From positions 1 to 38,939 of the forward strand of contig NZ_JABEMC010000014.1 in NCBI RefSeq assembly GCF_013004595.1: a stretch of DNA of 38,939 bases, given 5' to 3'. Position 1 is the first letter of the stretch. Each line of letters begins with the position of its first letter. The notes below the pieces were generated by a model that was not told the DNA's origin, did not search any database, and saw only the letters and a program-made list of their open reading frames with translations. Shown piece by piece: positions 35,137 through 38,939 of the stretch. The stretch is from Brevibacterium luteolum (GTDB lineage Bacteria; Actinomycetota; Actinomycetes; Actinomycetales; Brevibacteriaceae). The position numbers were made by a program, and so were the translations under genes.

Positions 35137-36060
35137 TCAGCTCAGCGCCCAGGAACCGAAGATCCGCTCGGCGTTCTCGCCGACGGTCCCGGCGATGTGG
35201 TCCTCGTCGACGCCGCGCACTTCGGCGAGCATGCGGACGGTCAGGGCCGTCATGTACGGCCCGCCGGGCTTGCCGCGGTGCGGGTGCGGGGTGAGGAACG
35301 GCGCGTCGGTCTCGGTCAGCAGCAACCCATCGGGCACCACCGATGCCGCGTGCCGCAGGTCATCGGAGCGCTTAAAGGTGACGTTGCCAGCAAAGGACAT
35401 GTAGTAGCCGCGCTCAGCACAGTAGCGGGCCATCTCGGCATCACCGGAGAAGCAGTGGAACACCGTCTTCTCCGGGGCCCCTTCTTCTTCGAGGATGCGC
35501 AGAACATCAGCGTGCGCTTCGCGGTCGTGGATCTGAAGCACCTTGTCGAGCCGCTTGGCGATCTCGATGTGGGCGCGGAAGGACTCCTGCTGGTCGGCCG
35601 CACCGTCGTCGGCGGTGCGGTAGTAGTCGAGCCCGGTCTCGCCGACCACCCGGATCCGCCCGGCACTGGCGAGCTGCTCGATCTCGGTCAGCGACTCCTC
35701 CAGCAGGCCTGCGGCTGCCAGCCGGGGCGCCTCGTTCGGGTGGATCGCCACCCCGCCGAGCATCCAGTCGCGACCGGCGGCGGCCTCGGCGGCGACAACC
35801 TCGGCAGTCCACCGGGCCGAGGCCATCTCGCAGCCGATCTGCACGATGCGCGTGATGTTGGCGGCCATCGCGGTGTCGTGGAAGAACGACAGCGGCGGGA
35901 AGGTCTCGTCTGCTTCGGGTTCGACCTCGGGGGCGGGTTCGCCGTCCTTGATCGGCCCGCGTGCGCCCACGCCGATGTCGAGGTGGCAGTGGGTGTCGAC
36001 GCCGGGGGTGCTCAGCGGTGGGGGAACCTCGGGATACGTGCCTGCAGCCCGTGATGCCAT
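35137..36060 (-). CDS. tatD: TatD-family metal-dependent DNase
   Basis: A 307-residue TIM-barrel metallohydrolase. Metal and catalytic residues are visible: HCHLD (~23-27), Glu in VVGETGLDYYR (~140), His in LQIHDREA (~175), HCFSGD (~201) and Asp in LLTETDAPFLTPHPHRGK (~250). The family acts as 3'-5' exonuclease in DNA repair or turnover. It begins six bases after metG, in the common actinobacterial order metG-tatD followed by rpfB. A ~25-residue acidic insert (residues ~38-55) after the first motif is longer than usual. Confidence 0.93.
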   Translation of the reverse strand: MASRAAGTYPEVPPPLSTPGVDTHCHLDIGVGARGPIKDGEPAPEVEPEADETFPPLSFFHDTAMAANITRIVQIGCEMASARWTAEVVAAEAAAGRDWMLGGVAIHPNEAPRLAAAGLLEESLTEIEQLASAGRIRVVGETGLDYYRTADDGAADQQESFRAHIEIAKRLDKVLQIHDREAHADVLRILEEEGAPEKTVFHCFSGDAEMARYCAERGYYMSFAGNVTFKRSDDLRHAASVVPDGLLLTETDAPFLTPHPHRGKPGGPYMTALTVRMLAEVRGVDEDHIAGTVGENAERIFGSWALS

Positions 36061-36066
36061 TGAGCC

Positions 36067-37731
36067 TTACTCCTCCACCTGGAACTTGGGGAACACCGGG
36101 GCCGGCTTGGGCAGCGGCGTGCCGGCGGCCAGCGGGGTGTCGATTGCGGTGAACAGGCGGGCCGGTTCGGGCCGGCCTGTCTCCGGGTCGCCTGCGCCCT
36201 CTGCGGCTCCGCCGACGTGCACCGGGGTGATCGCCGGGGCGCCCTTATTGGCGGCATGGACGTTGCGGGCACCGGCTGCTGCGGCTGGGTCGCCTGCCGG
36301 CACACCGAGCTGGTCGAGGATCTTGCCAGTCGATTCGGGCATCACCGGCTGGATGAGCAGCGTGATGATGCGCACGACCTCCAGGGTCACCCACAGCACG
36401 GTCTCCATCCTGGCGGTGTCGGTCTTCTTCAGCTTCCAGGGCTCCTGGGCGGAGAAGTACTTGTTCGCCTCGGACAGCACCTTCCAGCAGGCGCCGACGT
36501 AGAGGTGCAGGTTCTGCACATCGACATGCCGGCGCGCCTCGGGCAGCACGCCGCGGGCCAGTGCCAGCAGCTCCTCGTCCTCGGCGGTGAGTGAGCCTGG
36601 GGTGGGCACCTGGCCGCCGCAGTTCTTGGCGACCATCGACAGGGAGCGCTGGGCGAGGTTGCCGTACTCGTTGGCCAGATCGGTGTTCTTGCGGGTGATG
36701 ATCGACTCCTGTGAGTAGGAGCCGTCCTGGCCGTAGGAGATCTCGCGCAGCAGGAAGAAGCGCAGGGTGTCGAGTCCGAAGGCGTCGATGAGGTCGTAGG
36801 GGTCGACGACGTTGCCGACGGATTTCGACATCTTCTCGCCTGCGTTGAAGAGGAAGCCGTGGGCGTGGATGCGCTCGGGCAGGGTGATGCCGGCGCTCAT
36901 GAGGAAGGCTGGCCAGTACACGGCGTGGAAGCGGGCGATGTCCTTGCCGATGATCTGCGCGTCCGGCGGCCACACCTGCCCGAACCGGTCGCCGGAGCTG
37001 GCTTCGCCGGGGAAGCCGGCACCGGTGAGGTAGTTCGTCAGCGCGTCGACCCACACGTACATCACGTGCTTCTCATCGCCGGGCACCGGCACACCCCAGT
37101 CGAAGGTGGTCCGGGAGATCGACAGGTCGTTCAGGCCTGAGCGGACGAAGGAGGCGATCTCGTTGCGGCGGCCCTCAGGGCCGAAGAACTCCGGGCGCTC
37201 TTCGTAGAGCTTCAGCAGCGGTTCGGCGTAGCGGGAGAGCCGGAAGAAGTAGGACTCCTCCTCCGTCCACGTCACCTCGGCACCGGAGGACACCGCCACG
37301 CGCACGCCGTCGCGCACCTCGGTCTCGTCTTCGGCGAAGTACGCTTCATCGCGCACGGAGTACCAGCCCGAGTAGGAGTCGAGGTAGATGTCGCCGGCGG
37401 CCTCCATGCGCCGCCACAGCTCCTGGCTGGCCGCGTAGTGGTCGGTGTCGGTGGTGCGGATGAACCGGTCGTACGTCGAGCCGAGCACATCCTGCAGGTG
37501 CCGGAATTCGGCGGCGTTGCGGTCGGCGAGCTCGCGGCTGGTGATGCCCTCACGCTGGGCGGTCTGCTGCATCTTCAGCCCGTGCTCATCGGTGCCGGTG
37601 AGGAAGAACACCTGCTCGCCGTCGAGTCGCTTGAACCGGGCGATGATGTCGGCGGCGACGTACTCGTAGGCGTGGCCGATGTGCGGGGTGCCGTTGGGGT
37701 AGGCGATCGCTGTGGTGAGGTAGAACGTCAT
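36067..37731 (-). CDS. metG: Methionyl-tRNA synthetase
   Basis: A class I synthetase of 554 residues charging tRNA-Met. The signature HIGH occurs in [20 protein letters not shown] (~12-31), KMSKS in [20 protein letters not shown] (~297-316), plus [17 protein letters not shown] (~43-58). The anticodon-binding helices follow. It lacks the zinc-knob cysteines of the E. coli type, as expected for the shorter bacterial form. The last ~50 residues are Pro/Ala-rich. It starts 11 bases after rsmI. Confidence 0.96.
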   Translation of the reverse strand: MTFYLTTAIAYPNGTPHIGHAYEYVAADIIARFKRLDGEQVFFLTGTDEHGLKMQQTAQREGITSRELADRNAAEFRHLQDVLGSTYDRFIRTTDTDHYAASQELWRRMEAAGDIYLDSYSGWYSVRDEAYFAEDETEVRDGVRVAVSSGAEVTWTEEESYFFRLSRYAEPLLKLYEERPEFFGPEGRRNEIASFVRSGLNDLSISRTTFDWGVPVPGDEKHVMYVWVDALTNYLTGAGFPGEASSGDRFGQVWPPDAQIIGKDIARFHAVYWPAFLMSAGITLPERIHAHGFLFNAGEKMSKSVGNVVDPYDLIDAFGLDTLRFFLLREISYGQDGSYSQESIITRKNTDLANEYGNLAQRSLSMVAKNCGGQVPTPGSLTAEDEELLALARGVLPEARRHVDVQNLHLYVGACWKVLSEANKYFSAQEPWKLKKTDTARMETVLWVTLEVVRIITLLIQPVMPESTGKILDQLGVPAGDPAAAAGARNVHAANKGAPAITPVHVGGAAEGAGDPETGRPEPARLFTAIDTPLAAGTPLPKPAPVFPKFQVEE

Positions 37732-37742
37732 AGACGCTCAGT

Positions 37743-38633
37743 CTAACGCTCCGCCTGCAGGTACGTTTCATACGCCTGCCGCTTGGACACCCCGTGCCGG
37801 GTGGCGACTTCTCCGGCAGCGTCCTTGACCCGCATGCCGGCGTCGACGAGCCTGCGCATCTCCTCGATGTAGTCACCGGCGTCGGCGGCTTCGGGTGAGG
37901 CCCCGGAGATGACGAGGGTGATCTCCCCGCGCACCCCGTCGCCGACTCGCGCGCGCACCTCGGCGATGGTGCCGCGGATGACCTCTTCGTAGGTCTTCGT
38001 CAGCTCCCGGCACACTGCGATCTGCCGGTCGGGTCCGCATGCGGCCTCCAGGTCGGCGAGCGCGTCGACGAGCCGGTGGGGGCTTTCGAAGCACACGAGC
38101 GTGCGCTCATCGGCGGCCAGTGCGCCCAGCTTCCTGCGCCGCTCCCCTGCCTTGCGCGGCAGGAATCCCTCGAAGGCGAACCGGTCGCTCGGCAGCCCGG
38201 ACAGGGCGAGTGCGGTGATGACCGCTGACGGGCCCGAGGCGGTGGTGACGGTGACGCCGCGGGCGTAGGCGGCAGCGACGACCCGGTAGCCGGGGTCGGA
38301 GACGGCCGGCATCCCGGCATCGGTGAGGAGCACGACGTGCCTGCCGGCTGCGACCTCGTCGATGAGGGATTCGGCTTTGGCCTGCTCATTGTGATCGAAC
38401 AGGCTGGTGATCTCCCGGGTGTGGCGGAGTCCGAGTCGTTCGGCCAAGCCGAGGAACCGGCGGGTGTCCTCAGCGGCGATGACATCGGCGGACTCGATCG
38501 CGGCCCGCATGTGGGCTGAGGCGTCGTCGAGGTTGCCGATCGGAGTGCCGACAAGGGTCAGCCGGCCCGCCGCCGAGGTCTCGGGTGCGGGCCGGCTGCC
38601 GGTGTCAGCTGCGCGGTGGCTGGGTTCGCTCAC
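37743..38633 (-). CDS. rsmI: 16S rRNA (cytidine-1402-2'-O)-methyltransferase
   Basis: RsmI adds a 2'-O-methyl group to C1402 in the ribosomal P site. The 296-residue protein has LTLVGTPIGNLDDASAHMRA (~25-44), VIAAEDTRRFLGLAERLG (~51-68), VVLLTDAGMPAVSDPGYRVV (~101-120), SGPSAVITALALSGLP and FEGFLPRKAGERR, all typical. The start is GTG 38633. It lies three bases after the small membrane gene and precedes metG, so the four genes form one operon. Confidence 0.95.
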   Translation of the reverse strand: MSEPSHRAADTGSRPAPETSAAGRLTLVGTPIGNLDDASAHMRAAIESADVIAAEDTRRFLGLAERLGLRHTREITSLFDHNEQAKAESLIDEVAAGRHVVLLTDAGMPAVSDPGYRVVAAAYARGVTVTTASGPSAVITALALSGLPSDRFAFEGFLPRKAGERRRKLGALAADERTLVCFESPHRLVDALADLEAACGPDRQIAVCRELTKTYEEVIRGTIAEVRARVGDGVRGEITLVISGASPEAADAGDYIEEMRRLVDAGMRVKDAAGEVATRHGVSKRQAYETYLQAER

Positions 38634-38636
38634 CGG

Positions 38637-38843
38637 TCAGGAGCTGCTCATCACGCCGGCGCCGATGATGAGGAAGATGAAGACGAAGTAGGCCACCCAG
38701 AACAGCACGACGAGCCCGACGATGACGTAGCCGACGATGAGACCCCAGGTGGCCAGGTTGTCGCCGGTCTCACCGGTGCGCTTGATCTGGCTCTTGGCGA
38801 TGTGGCCGAGGATGGATCGCCCTGAGTTCGGTGGAGAGCTCAT
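38637..38843 (-). CDS. Small single-pass membrane protein, promoter side replaced by an IS
   Basis: A 68-residue protein with a hydrophilic N-terminus (SGRSILGHIAKSQIKRTGET) and one long hydrophobic segment (YVIVGLVVLFWVAYFVFIFL). Function unknown. The ATG at 38843 overlaps the stop codon of the IS3 OrfB tail (ATGA), and the IS border lies only ~8 bases upstream. No ribosome binding site is visible, so the original leader was probably displaced; translation could be coupled to the transposase. The true N-terminus may also have been cut. It leads the rsmI-metG-tatD operon. Confidence 0.6.
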   Translation of the reverse strand: MSSPPNSGRSILGHIAKSQIKRTGETGDNLATWGLIVGYVIVGLVVLFWVAYFVFIFLIIGAGVMSSS

Positions 38844-38939
38844 AGCGGTACGTCAGCCACCTCTGGCCGACTGGTTTCAGTGTAGTAGTGTTCCTCGAAC
38901 TGCGCTGGAGCGAGGTCTCCGCAGTACGAATGCGGGCGA
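38840..38939 (-). CDS. IS3-family transposase OrfB, C-terminal fragment
   Basis: The frame entering from the right edge reads RPHSYCGDLAPAQFEEHYYT, then about 11 residues to TGA at 38842-38840. The RPHS...L.PA.FE..YY pattern is the conserved end of the DDE integrase domain in IS3-family OrfB. The catalytic Asp/Glu residues lie outside the window. The last few codons and the stop may come from host DNA, since the IS border appears near 38851. Confidence 0.75.
   Translation of the reverse strand, partial: RPHSYCGDLAPAQFEEHYYTETSRPEVADVPL
38851..38939 (-). mobile_element. IS3-family element, right window edge (3' part only)
   Basis: The last ~90 bases are the 3' end of an IS3-type element whose orientation is the same as the copy at the left edge. 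The inner border begins CGTCAG followed by CTGGC, echoing the terminal bases of the left copy. One IS family at both edges is what an assembly break in a repeated element produces. Confidence 0.6.

Overview
The window is about 39 kb of GC-rich DNA carrying core chromosomal genes: groES-groEL with CIRCE sites, guaB, metG, rsmI, tatD and rpfB. This points to a high-GC Gram-positive actinobacterium, probably of the Micrococcales. A Brevibacterium-like host is my guess, but no marker here proves the genus. The two ends lie in IS3-family elements of the same orientation: the start of an OrfA on the left and the end of an OrfB on the right. The window may therefore be one contig broken at an IS copy.

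Left accessory region (1-5.3 kb): an IS3 end cuts a lasso-peptide cyclase whose precursor gene is intact just upstream. Diverging from it is a three-gene cassette: the C-terminal half of an AvrD (syringolide synthase)-like protein, a gamma-butyrolactone-receptor-like TetR regulator, and an SDR reductase with a 1-nt frameshift in a C6 run. Next come a decayed ABC-F pseudogene with a possible leader peptide and an intact AadA-type nucleotidyltransferase.

Middle (5.3-25.7 kb): an operon of four tandem paralogous small four-helix membrane proteins; a divergent LysR/LysE pair; a TPP-riboswitch thiamine salvage operon (thiM-thiE-thiD-tenA plus a sugar-epimerase-like gene); an Xre/RES toxin-antitoxin pair; a TesB thioesterase; a Mn/Zn ABC transporter (lipoprotein, ATPase, permease) converging on its likely DtxR/MntR regulator, which overlaps the end of guaB; a GNAT acetyltransferase; two related membrane proteins, one frameshifted; an RluA-type pseudouridine synthase; and a DNA-binding-domain-only TetR protein diverging from an HsmA-like membrane protein across a perfect Crp/GlxR-type palindrome.

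Right (25.7-38.9 kb): a TetR-acyl-CoA dehydrogenase pair diverging from an acyl-CoA ligase, with a perfect 18-bp palindrome between them. This block looks less GC-rich than its surroundings and was probably acquired. A 17-bp perfect hairpin separates it from groEL-groES, which has two CIRCE operators. Then come a frameshifted formate/nitrite-transporter-family gene, rpfB, a membrane protein, and the operon small membrane protein-rsmI-metG-tatD, whose upstream side is occupied by the right-hand IS3 end.

The most interesting part is the left 2.7 kb: a lasso precursor beside an AvrD/receptor/SDR signalling cassette, in a region with several visible breaks. Several genes in the window (SDR, formate/nitrite transporter, P/Q-rich membrane protein, fourth paralogue) look like single-base frameshifts, so sequencing error must be weighed against real decay.
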